A DNA stretch of 23,344 bases, taken from the NCBI RefSeq assembly GCF_963678635.1, contig NW_026970966.1, positions 1-23,344 of the forward strand, given 5' to 3'. Positions 7,691 to 16,960 of this stretch are shown in pieces (position 1 is the first letter of the stretch; each line of letters opens with the position of its first letter). The notes beneath the pieces were generated by a model, which saw nothing but the letters and a program-made list of their open reading frames with translations, did no database searches and was not told where the DNA came from. Source of the stretch: Symsagittifera roscoffensis. Lineage: Eukaryota > Xenacoelomorpha > Acoela > Convolutidae. The translations under genes and the position numbers were made by a program.

Positions 7691-8885
7691 TTGTTATTTT
7701 TGCTTTTTTTTGTACAAAAAAGAAACATTGTCATCTATAAAAGCGTTTTTTACAAATTTTATCTGGAGCTCGATTTTGATTGACCATCAAAGATTGCCGA
7801 AGCAGGCGCAGTACTTAGTAACCAAAATGAATCAAATTACATAATCCAGATTTGACATAAAATTAAGCATAGAAACGTCACTATACAACAAACTTCTTTC
7901 ACATCTCTCGAATATTGAATAGAGTCATCCAAACAATCTCAAGGAAATGGTAATAAACTGCAACCTCGGGGCTCTTTTTTTTTACAAAAAAGCGAAAAAT
8001 CAAAGAACAGCCGCTTGAAGTCACACCAAGTATCTTAGAAGTTTCCTCAGCCGCGATTCCGTAAATTGTATGTACAGCAGACTGATTCAGCAATTAGCGA
8101 GTAAAACGAGAAAGGTTGCAAAAAACGGAGGTTTCGAACGTGTTCATTCGTCTAGGCCTTTTTAAGCTTTTGTTCCATCAGTAGCAGACCAAAAACACAT
8201 ACACATACACTGCTCGTAATGCCGAGAAATGCAGCCTGAAATGTTTCACTGTTCAGACCAAGTCGCCTCTAGTTGAACGATTTAGATTCAAAAGTCTGCC
8301 TTTTCAGATTAATTTGATGGTTTTTGTAGCCACTTAAACTGTATATGTAAAACTCGGCGTCAGTCATTTCTCCGTACACAAACAAAACAAAAAACTATAA
8401 ACAAAAATGAAGAAACAATAAGATGCTCCATTAAGGCTTTGACTTTGCTCAATCTAGGTCTCAACTGTGCCCGACCTATAATTGAATTGTGGGCAACTTA
8501 CGTTCTTACATTTTGGCCCACATCGGGTGTTACGATTTTCAACTAAATTGAAATTACCTTATGAGAAACTGTTAAACTTGATGGTAATCAGAAGAAAGTT
8601 ATATGAATTGAGAGCTCAGTATGGGAGAAAAGCTACGCGACTGGATCAATCACTTGAAAAACTTTCGCCGCATTCTTTTTACTTTTATAGAGGAAACTTC
8701 TTTGCTCAATTGTTCGAATAAAAATTGAGTTCATTAATGAATAAAACGAATTATAAAAATAATAAAGGCAGTGCTCAACTCTTCATTTCATTGTGCTCAA
8801 CGTATGTTTTACTGCCTAAATTAAACTAGGGACTATAAAGTTGCACATATATGTATAAACAAAATGAATTAAATCTTTGTATTAG
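7691..8885. other. Gene-less stretch between LINE and Ty3 fossils (copy A)
   Basis: No intact gene. The minus-strand open stretch 8093-7899 may be worn upstream LINE sequence, but I cannot match it to a family. A 16-bp palindrome (TTTTTTGTACAAAAAA) lies at about 7706-7722. 'cacatacacatacac' near 8200 is a short microsatellite-like run. Sequences around 8450-8480 and 8770-8830 are rich in 'tgtgctcaa' and weakly resemble 23065-23160 outside the duplication. The same content is repeated in copy B at 15766-16960. Confidence 0.5.
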
Positions 8886-11367
8886 TTTTATTCGGGTTCC
8901 TTGAGGTACCACATGGCGCAGCTAGCAGTTCCTGTTGCTGTAGACCAAACCGACATGTTGGCAGTACCTATTTTTTGGCTCAAGCCAGCATCAGACCCGC
9001 CAAGCAGTTGGGATTTTTGGATCGGCCAAATCTAACTTTATGGAAAAGATGCGACCCGCGCAAACTACTGAAAACTCCAGACGTTTTCATATCTCAGGTG
9101 ATATTTTTTTTATCTAAGAGGGGCTTTAAATTGATATTTTTATATCGTAAATGATATTCTTATATCTGAGATGCCCTATAAAGTTATCCAACGGAATGTG
9201 ATTATTCGACTATGTACTACTCCTGAAGAGACTCTGAAGTCTTCATTATTGCAGCAAAAAGGAGCACAAACTGCAGGGAATTTGGCACACCCAGGCAGTT
9301 CATCCCAAAAAAGATCAAATAACTCGCAGAATTTCCGGATTAAGCAACAACCCACGTTTTATGTCCAGAAAAAGAGGTTTTCGGACCGAATCAGCTGGAC
9401 AAAATCTAATTCTAATTGTTCCAGCTGAGGAATTTCAAAAGATGTCAAACCGTGTTATTTCTCTGGGAAAAAACTCACTCAGAGACACGAACAGAAATGA
9501 GCAGCCAGGAACGTGACCTGCAGGAATTGTGGAATTGTAGTAAAGCGGCCGTGTCGCAAAATGCTGCAGCTCTAAAAGTATTGCTAACGTTGATGCAGCA
9601 TCTGACGAAAGAACATAGGAAGGTTGCAATTTTGTGACTTCGGATAAAGATTCTGCGTTTGCAGTCCTTGCCATTGATGATATATCAAGACCCGTAATTC
9701 GTTATCCACCAATTGCTGCCTCCTTTGAAAAACTAGTGGTGTTAAACTCAGCAACGGAAAAAAAACGTTGTATTGGTTGTATTGAGGTTACTCTACGATG
9801 CATCAAAACGTTATTCAAATTGACGGTAGTTACACACAGTCCAGCTTCATTTATAAACAGACAAACAGCGGATATCATAGTCAAATATGTTCCTTCAGCA
9901 CTCATTCTAGATGAGCAAGACTGCCCAATTGATACGGTTCATGTAGATTATAATCAAAGGAGGATTGAGCTATTCGGTGTTCTGGTAGTCGATGTATCGT
10001 CATTGGGCTGGAATCTAAAATCAGCAAAATTCCTGGTATCGGACAACCGCACCCGTTGTCTGCTTGGTTTATATCTTCAGTTCCAATTAGGAGTTCGAAC
10101 AATGCAAGTTGGTCCGTCAAGTCCACTGGTGGGCATAATCTGAGAAACACAACAAAGTGACAAATCAGATTTCTGGAGATCAGATTATGAGAACGAATTC
10201 GGTCATGTTTTCTGACGGTTAGGCAGGGCTAAGAATCAACAAGTCTTCTCTATGTTTAAACCACCCTTTGTTCCTATCCAAAAAAGGGCGCCGTGTTCCA
10301 GTACATGTTGAGAAGAAGGCAGGAGCAGAAATCCTTTAACTTGTTCAGGAGGGGCACTTTGTAAAATTAAATAAGTGTACAAGCGAACGCTTTTTTTCTC
10401 CGATAGTCATAACAGTCAAGAAGGATGATACGATAAAGCTGGCAATAGATGCAAAGCCCATGAATGACCAGATTCACAAAAACCAATATCAGATGCAAAA
10501 CTTTTTGGAATTATTAGGTTTAGCTGCCCAGATAATTACGTCGAATAAAAGATATGAGAAGAAAAGTGTGGTTTACTTCGCTGGACTTCAAAAACGATTT
10601 TAGCCAAGTTACGTCGAGTGACACAGTCAGCAGTCATTGTAACTTCAAAATTGTTTGTGGCAAACAGACTGGCACCTGCAGATTCAAAAAGTGGTTTTAG
10701 TTTAATGGTCTTACAAACATGACCGAGAAATTCCAAAAGGCAATGGACAAAACACTTCAGGGTGTCACAGGAAATTTCTGTTTTTCCTCCTCATTGAAAC
10801 CCTCATTGTTTCCAAAGGCTCAGCTTTTGAGCATAATTTTTTAATCGAGAAAGTTTTTGTTCGCCTGGATGATGAGGTATGTGCTCTCTAATTATCAAAA
10901 TGCAAACATTTCTTGATAAACTGTCATGGTTGGGTTTTGATATCGGTTCTGAAGATTATCGTCCAAAAAAGATCAAAAATAGACGCAGTATTGGCACTCG
11001 AAACACTCTAAACACTAAAGCAACTCAGGTCTTTTCTGGGTATTCTAAAACCTTTGCAAAGATTTTTTCCCTAAGCTGTAGTTCCACTCAGACCAACTCC
11101 GCCCGTCTTTGAAAGCTAGTAACAAGAAAAATTTGTGTGGTGTGAACGCCACCAATTAGCGTGCAACAGTATTCTAGGCTTTATCGCAAACACCACGAAA
11201 TTGTTCCAATACGATCAGAATTGTAGAACGCTAGTCACAGTGGTTTGGGAGCTGCTCTCGAATAAGAAATTGAAGAGGGGGTCTGGGCGCCAATAGCACA
11301 CGCTTCATATATACAAGATGAAATAATTCGTGGTCTTCGTTTTATTCGAGTTCCTTGAGGTACCACA
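8886..11367 (+). pseudogene. Ty3/gypsy retrotransposon fossil, gag-PR-RT-RNase H (copy A)
   Basis: A decayed plus-strand Ty3/gypsy element read across frames. A gag-like start lies at ATG 8913. A damaged gag zinc knuckle lies near 9440-9590 ('KPCYFSGKK', then 'NVTCRNCGIV'; one knuckle Cys is Ser). A protease-like region is open from 9634 to 10143 and ends in 'CLLGLYLQFQLGV', but the catalytic DTG is VTH at about 9826. RT pieces are 'PIVITVKKDDTIKLAIDAK' (about 10400-10460), motif A 'FTSLDFKN' (about 10575), a motif C position reading 'FFLLIETLIVSKG' where FLDD is expected (about 10780-10820), and 'LKQLRSFLG' (about 11010-11040). 'GLGAALE' of RNase H follows near 11247-11270. No integrase is seen. 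A 28-bp sequence at 8886-8913 recurs with one mismatch at 11340-11367 and may mark LTR remnants. The element is non-functional. Confidence 0.88.
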
Positions 11368-12889
11368 AAGTTCAATCATCAAAAAAAAACTTAAAAGTGG
11401 ATAAAATGTAATAGTGGATTAATGTATAAAATTGGATTATATTTAGGTATTTAATATATATGTATATTATATATAGAATGTATAAAAGTGGACTAATGTA
11501 TAAAACTAAATCCAGCACATTAAAATCTAATTCTTCCGATTGTGGCGCACTTTTCTAATTAATAATGATAGGCTGTTGCAAAAATCAAAGAACACGATAA
11601 ATGTGCATGAAGGTATCTATGTTTATTTGCATATGTGTAGACAGTGGCGTGTGGAAACATTTTTCTAAGTTGCAGATTGACCAATTTGATTTTCCGAGCT
11701 CTCAGAAATTACTATTAGGACCCTATTTTCTCAAGTTTTGTCTCAAGATTAATTAATATTGCGCCAAAGGCGCTCTTAAAAAATTTTTGATTTTGGTCCG
11801 CCAAAAATGGATCTCGTAAAATTTTATCAAAGTGGTGGCCTCTAACCCGCCCTCACGCTACTGTACATAGATATTTGCTGCACATTCACAGTTTTATTTG
11901 GTCTGTCCGACAGTTTTTCTGTTAAAAATTTTTTTAAGAAAATGTTCTAAGCTTCTGTTGAGTTTCTTACGAAACACATACAAAGATAAACCCGAGTTTT
12001 CCATCCTACAAAAAATCCTATATCTTTGACCTTTTAAAGACTTTTCCGTTCGTACAGTTTTCGTATGGGAAAGTTTTTAACTAAGCAATTTTTTCCAAAA
12101 AAAAAAACATTAAATGAAAATTTTAATAAAATGTATCGATACATCTGAAATGATTCGAGCAAATTCAATTCATTTTATCTTCGCTAGGCGAAGCCGACAC
12201 ATAACCAACTCTGACCGAGTTGGTTCATCTACATCTGAACTGAATCGAACAAATACGGTCTGAGTTTTTTTTTGATCGAGATAGTCGAAACATGCAAAAC
12301 ATATACATTTTTCTCGAGCTGGTCAGAGCTTTCCGAGCTGAGTCAAGTATGGCCGACGAAAGAAAACCGAAACCCCGAATATAGGCAAATCTTTTTGAGT
12401 TGGTAGAAAATGATCGATGGGTTTGAATGAGCTCTGATATTACTAACTCTTAATTGAATCCAAATATTGTTTGCTCAATAACGAACAAAATGAAGCTAGT
12501 AATATGCAGCTAAGTGCTTTTGACCTCAAGATAGCAAGCGTATAACGTCAGTTTATTATATGCAGCTAAGTGCTTTTGACCTCAAGATAGCAAGCTTATA
12601 ACGTCAGTTTATTGAATAGTAGAACTGGTTTTTATCAAACTTTGAACGAAGAATAAGTTAATTAGTTTTTGACGAGTATCATTTTGAGCAAACAAAGTGA
12701 TGTCTAACTTAAAAACTGGAATCACTTTAAACCGAGCAAAAACCTCATCTTCAGCAGTTTTCGACTCAAGTGATCCCACCAAACTGCTCACTTCATACTC
12801 TACTCTGTCAGACGAGGACTGGAAACAGAGAGGTCCTAACTTAAATTAAGGCTATATCCATTAGAAACTTAAAGTTAACATCCACTAAC
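11368..12889. other. Non-coding tract with AT repeats, hairpins and a palindrome (copy A)
   Basis: No gene seen. At 11390-11515 a motif close to 'agtggattaatgtataaaa' recurs about three times around an AT-rich core ('atatatatgtatattatatat'). Structured elements follow: GCGCC-AAA-GGCGC near 11761, a perfect 14-bp palindrome ATGTATCGATACAT (12131-12144), a hairpin CTTCGC-tag-GCGAAG (12179-12193) and a 9-bp-stem hairpin AACCAACTC-tgacc-GAGTTGGTT (12203-12225). None is associated with a recognisable element end. Copy B repeats all this at 19444-20965. Confidence 0.55.
12502..12613 (+). repeat. 56-bp tandem repeat, two copies (copy A)
   Basis: Direct copies 12502-12557 and 12558-12613 differ only at 12540 (g where the second copy has t). 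In copy B the matching pair (20578-20633, 20634-20689) is fully identical, so the g at 12540 is a change private to copy A. Confidence 0.95.
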
Positions 12890-13119
12890 CCACTCTCTCC
12901 TTTCCCCCTGATAAACATTTTCCCCAGCTTTTTCTTAAATAAGATTTTCCCCAGCGTATAATTTGGATTAATTTGCTAAGCGCATGTCCAATGCTGGATT
13001 CTGATTTGCTATAAATCGAATTTAGAACCCAAGGTAAAATTTAAAACATTATTCTCACTGATTTAAACTGTGGGTGTGGTTTTTTCTGCATTATGCAGTG
13101 GCGTCTGATGAATAAATAG
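12890..13119 (+). promoter_or_regulatory. Presumed promoter/5' UTR of MsrB exon 1A, with TATA-like box and mini-uORF
   Basis: A TATAAAT string lies at 13010-13016, about 105 bp before the MsrB ATG, and a TCACT initiator-like string follows near 13055. The spacing is longer than the usual ~30 bp, so this is only a candidate. 'attttccccagc' occurs twice (about 12927 and 12951) in a pyrimidine-rich stretch that could instead serve as a splice acceptor. Immediately before the start codon is a three-codon ORF, ATG AAT AAA TAG (13108-13119), in frame with and touching the MsrB ATG. The same arrangement is at 20966-21195 in copy B. Confidence 0.3.
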
Positions 13120-13361
13120 ATGATCGGTACTCCAGGTCTCTCTGAAGTCGCATTAGATGTTACCAGACATCGAGGTACTGAGGATCCCCACACTTCCAAA
13201 CTGTGGAAGGAGGAAGAAAGTGGCGTGTACCACTGTGTGTGTTGTGATGCCCCCTTGTTCAGATCGGAGGACAAGTTCATCTCTGAGTGTGGGTGGCCTG
13301 CATTCAACGTCGACAGTTTCCAGAATATGGTGGAGATAGAGGACTTGCGAGAGATGCCAAG
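13120..13361 (+). CDS. MsrB alternative first coding exon 1A (duplicate)
   Basis: A first coding exon of methionine sulfoxide reductase B, 242 nt, ending in phase 2 at 'ccaag|gtaggc'. It encodes residues 1-80 plus two bases of codon 81: the 'DVTRHRGTE' opening, the first zinc pair C39-x2-C42 ('[11 protein letters not shown]'), the resolving-cysteine motif 'ECGWPAF' (C57, W59, P60) and a helical end. It starts at ATG 13120; the preceding codon is TAG, so no upstream in-frame extension is possible without splicing. It has no second exon of its own within copy A. To be used it would have to splice over 9.1 kb to 22482, skipping exon 1B, which lacks an obvious acceptor. It differs from exon 1B at 13215 (E32 versus D), 13251 and 13255 (both synonymous). 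It may be an alternative first exon or a dead partial duplicate. Confidence 0.75.
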
Positions 13362-13488
13362 GTAGGCGCTGATTTCTTGAGACTGATTAAGTGAATGAAC
13401 TGTTGATAATAACAAACATAAGCTTGTTTTCACGTTGTTGCACTCAGATGCGCATTTAGGACAGGGACAGGGTTGATGGACATCTTTT

Positions 13489-13810
13489 CTAGGAATCGAC
13501 ATCCATACCTCCCACAAGGTCCGCCTATGCTACTATAATAGGGCATCCATTTTCGGTCGACCCTAAAAAAACCTTTCAGTCGCCTTTGGCGCCAGTCTAC
13601 ACTAAATCAGAACGGGCAAATCGACAATTTTTTGTAGAAACATTCCTAAAATGTAGCCAAATTGGCAAAATAGGGTTTTCTAGAGTTTGGAGGGTCTAGG
13701 AAATTCTAGGAGATCGGAAATTTTTGAGAACCCCCCTCGGAAAAATCCTAGATTTGTCCCCGATTACCTTTAAGTGTTATCATCTTGGCATAAATAATCC
13801 ACAGATAGCA
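13489..13810 (+). repeat. Diverged end of tandem copy A (intron tail)
   Basis: This aligns with 21565-21907 but at about 92% identity: I count about 26-27 substitutions, a 1-bp indel and a ~22-bp indel. The ~7.75 kb before it is essentially identical between copies. The change is abrupt at 13489. The content is MsrB intron sequence with no gene. Confidence 0.9.
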
Positions 13811-14608
13811 TCCGGGTTTCTCGTCTCTCTCTTTAGATTGTTATTGTACGAGCAAACAGTGCTAAATTCTGCCAGAATATATATATCAATAAATCATCAT
13901 ATAAATTTACGGGAATACTCTAAGTAATCTGTAGCCGTCGGACAAAAGCTTGGCTCTTCCATTCCCCCCCTTCAAAATATTTCTGAACTTCAAGGTACAA
14001 AAGTCGATTTAAAATGACTTATCTTGTTATAAAAACTGCATTACAACGTGCCAGCTCAGCGTAAACAAGTGAACAAATTTTTACAACATTTCTTACATGC
14101 AAAAATTTCCTTGCCTGATTCTACTGCATTCAAGGATTTTCTAGCTGTAATTTTATCATGTTAAGAGGTTATCATCTTATTGAGCCTCATTGGAAAAAAA
14201 GCAAAACAATAGAAAAAAATTTAACATCTTTTTCAATTTTTCTTATGATTTTTTTATTTGTCCGCATTTTTCTCGTCTCTTTTTATAGATTGTTATTGTA
14301 CGAGCTAACAGAGCTAAATTCTGCCAGAGAACGATTTTTGAATAGTTTTTTTTACTTTTATGAGGGGGTGGGAAACTGGAAAAGAGCCAAATCTTTTTCG
14401 CGGGTTCTGAAACGAAAACAAAATCTGAATGGGTTCTTAATTAATTTCACGGTCTCAACTTAATATCTGATCGTTACTTGCTTGATTTTTTTGATTTTTA
14501 AATTATTCGGTACATTCAGTTTATCTTAGTCTAACTACCTAAATGGAGTATGTCTTTTTAGAGGAGGATTATGAAACTAATTAACCTAGAATTTAATAAC
14601 ACGGAACT

Positions 14609-14848
14609 ATGTACGTAAATAGCGAGTCGACGAATATTGAAGTCAATGATCAAATTACAAATGCTGAAACTAGCTTTCAACGTGCCATAGAAGATGCTGA
14701 GTTACTACTCACTGCAAAAGTTGTCACGAAAAACGACGTAATGGATGAAGTAGACGTTGAAGTACTCTCCGACTTGAACCCTGAACCCGACGATGACATT
14801 GAAGAAGAAGGCGAAAAAGGTAAAGACATTCTAGTATGCACTGCTTGA
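14609..14848 (+). CDS. Unknown acidic 79-aa ORF (copy B)
   Basis: Exact counterpart of the ORF at 6534-6773 in the second tandem copy, with the same acidic composition, upstream in-frame stop and donor-like 3' end. There is no independent evidence that it is expressed. Function unknown. Confidence 0.3.
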   Translation: MYVNSESTNIEVNDQITNAETSFQRAIEDAELLLTAKVVTKNDVMDEVDVEVLSDLNPEPDDDIEEEGEKGKDILVCTA

Positions 14849-14864
14849 AAGTAACCTCATCCTC

Positions 14865-15765
14865 AATGTTATTTACAAAAATTTTAGGCATCAAAATTGA
14901 AGTTCCCTGAAATGTGATAACTAAACTCTAAAGCAAGGCAACCAAAGGTTTTCTGGGTAATTGTTGTCCAATTGTATCTGTTGTCTCAATTCCTTGAGCC
15001 ATGTTCCGCAAAAATATTTCTTTTGATTTTGAAATGACAGATTAGAATCAAGAATAAGGCCTAAATTTTGCTCTCAGATTATTTCTACAAAATGTTTATA
15101 AGATCGGTTTCCGAATTCTTTTCATTTTAAAAAATTAAATTATAAAGTCTGTTTCTCGACAACAAAAAAGATGTAAGCCTGTGAGGAATTTTGTATTTGC
15201 TCAGAACGTGTGAAGAACGAGATGAGGTATATACCATACCATACAATCGTCCGCCTATTGTACCAAAGAACATCCATCACATTATCGATTTTGCATATCG
15301 TTGAGATATAAATTGCGCAACAATTGACCTAATACCGTTCCTTGTTGTATACTTCTTTTAACTTCCATCCATTCAGAAAGAAAACCTTTAACCTTCACTC
15401 ATTGGATTCGCTCGCAGAAGATGTTTTCTTTCAATGCATTTCCACTTGTTAAAAACCCAGACTGCGTACCTCTTTAAGAAAAACTTCATGAGAATTAGAG
15501 CTTTTGAAAGATATATTAAAGCTGCATGAATATTTTTTTTTGGAATTTTTTCCATTCCGATAACTCTCTGTAACGAAGATGAGCGCATCCTTTCTACATT
15601 TTTTTTGCGAAAATTGAGATTGATAGGAATCATAATCTGTTTCTTTTTCCAAATTTTTAATGAGTTGAGCCTGAATTTCTTTTCTCAAAAAACGTAGAAA
15701 GTCAACAAGTAATTGAAAATTGTCTATAGTTTTTAAGGTTTGTGAGACAACTTTTTAGAAAAAGG
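14865..15765 (-). pseudogene. Jockey/CR1-like LINE reverse transcriptase fossil (copy B)
   Basis: Tandem-copy counterpart of the fossil at 6790-7690, with the same frameshifts and stops. It therefore died before the 8-kb duplication. The one difference seen is at 15246 (a, versus g at 7171), near the YADD region. Confidence 0.85.
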
Positions 15766-16960
15766 TTGTTATTTTTGCTTTTTTTTGTACAAAAAAGAAA
15801 CATTGTCATCTATAAAAGCGTTTTTTACAAATTTTATCTGGAGCTCGATTTTGATTGACCATCAAAGATTGCCGAAGCAGGCGCAGTACTTAGTAACCAA
15901 AATGAATCAAATTACATAATCCAGATTTGACATAAAATTAAGCATAGAAACGTCACTATACAACAAACTTCTTTCACATCTCTCGAATATTGAATAGAGT
16001 CATCCAAACAATCTCAAGGAAATGGTAATAAACTGCAACCTCGGGGCTCTTTTTTTTTACAAAAAAGCGAAAAATCAAAGAACAGCCGCTTGAAGTCACA
16101 CCAAGTATCTTAGAAGTTTCCTCAGCCGCGATTCCGTAAATTGTATGTACAGCAGACTGATTCAGCAATTAGCGAGTAAAACGAGAAAGGTTGCAAAAAA
16201 CGGAGGTTTCGAACGTGTTCATTCGTCTAGGCCTTTTTAAGCTTTTGTTCCATCAGTAGCAGACCAAAAACACATACACATACACTGCTCGTAATGCCGA
16301 GAAATGCAGCCTGAAATGTTTCACTGTTCAGACCAAGTCGCCTCTAGTTGAACGATTTAGATTCAAAAGTCTGCCTTTTCAGATTAATTTGATGGTTTTT
16401 GTAGCCACTTAAACTGTATATGTAAAACTCGGCGTCAGTCATTTCTCCGTACACAAACAAAACAAAAAACTATAAACAAAAATGAAGAAACAATAAGATG
16501 CTCCATTAAGGCTTTGACTTTGCTCAATCTAGGTCTCAACTGTGCCCGACCTATAATTGAATTGTGGGCAACTTACGTTCTTACATTTTGGCCCACATCG
16601 GGTGTTACGATTTTCAACTAAATTGAAATTACCTTATGAGAAACTGTTAAACTTGATGGTAATCAGAAGAAAGTTATATGAATTGAGAGCTCAGTATGGG
16701 AGAAAAGCTACGCGACTGGATCAATCACTTGAAAAACTTTCGCCGCATTCTTTTTACTTTTATAGAGGAAACTTCTTTGCTCAATTGTTCGAATAAAAAT
16801 TGAGTTCATTAATGAATAAAACGAATTATAAAAATAATAAAGGCAGTGCTCAACTCTTCATTTCATTGTGCTCAACGTATGTTTTACTGCCTAAATTAAA
16901 CTAGGGACTATAAAGTTGCACATATATGTATAAACAAAATGAATTAAATCTTTGTATTAG
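15766..16960. other. Gene-less stretch between LINE and Ty3 fossils (copy B)
   Basis: Counterpart of 7691-8885 with no differences noticed by eye. No gene seen. Confidence 0.5.

Larger units (their letters stand above)
5735..13810 (+). repeat. Tandem duplication, copy A (about 8.08 kb)
   Basis: This segment matches 13811-21907 in direct orientation. The offset is 8075 up to an A-run at 9758-9765 and 8076 beyond it. Differences seen by eye up to 13488: 7171 g/a, 11155 a/g, 11493 c/t, 12540 g/t, 13215 a/t, 13251 c/g, 13255 t/c, and one extra A in copy B. The left edge is at about 5735 and the right edge at 13810, where the MsrB intron sequence 'cacagatagca' runs straight into the R1 fragment 'tccgggtttctcg'. 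It contains R2, a 79-codon ORF, a LINE fossil, a Ty3 fossil and MsrB exon 1. Confidence 0.97.

Noticed and set aside
7899-8093. Minus-strand 64-codon ORF with a helix-turn-helix look ('EETSKILGVTSSG'), possibly a transposase
   Set aside because: No catalytic residues or family signature follow it, and it has no ATG. It may be worn upstream LINE sequence, so I did not call it a gene.
8482-8721. Plus-strand 79-codon ORF (and twin at 16557-16796)
   Set aside because: It starts with TTG, matches no known family and lies in repeat-rich DNA. It is likely chance.
8886-11367. Confident LTR calls from the 28-bp repeat flanking the Ty3 fossil
   Set aside because: The match is short, TG...CA boundaries and a primer-binding site are not distinct, and no target-site duplication was found. 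I kept it only as a possibility.
13117-13119. Stop-codon readthrough (TAG) extending MsrB upstream
   Set aside because: The upstream codons do not resemble MsrB, the ATG after the stop already gives a full domain, and selenoprotein recoding uses TGA and concerns the catalytic residue, which is Cys here.
13041-13517. Minus-strand ORF of 158 codons (and its twin at 21117-21575)
   Set aside because: It lies antisense across MsrB exon 1, whose plus-strand reading has clear conserved motifs and splice phasing.
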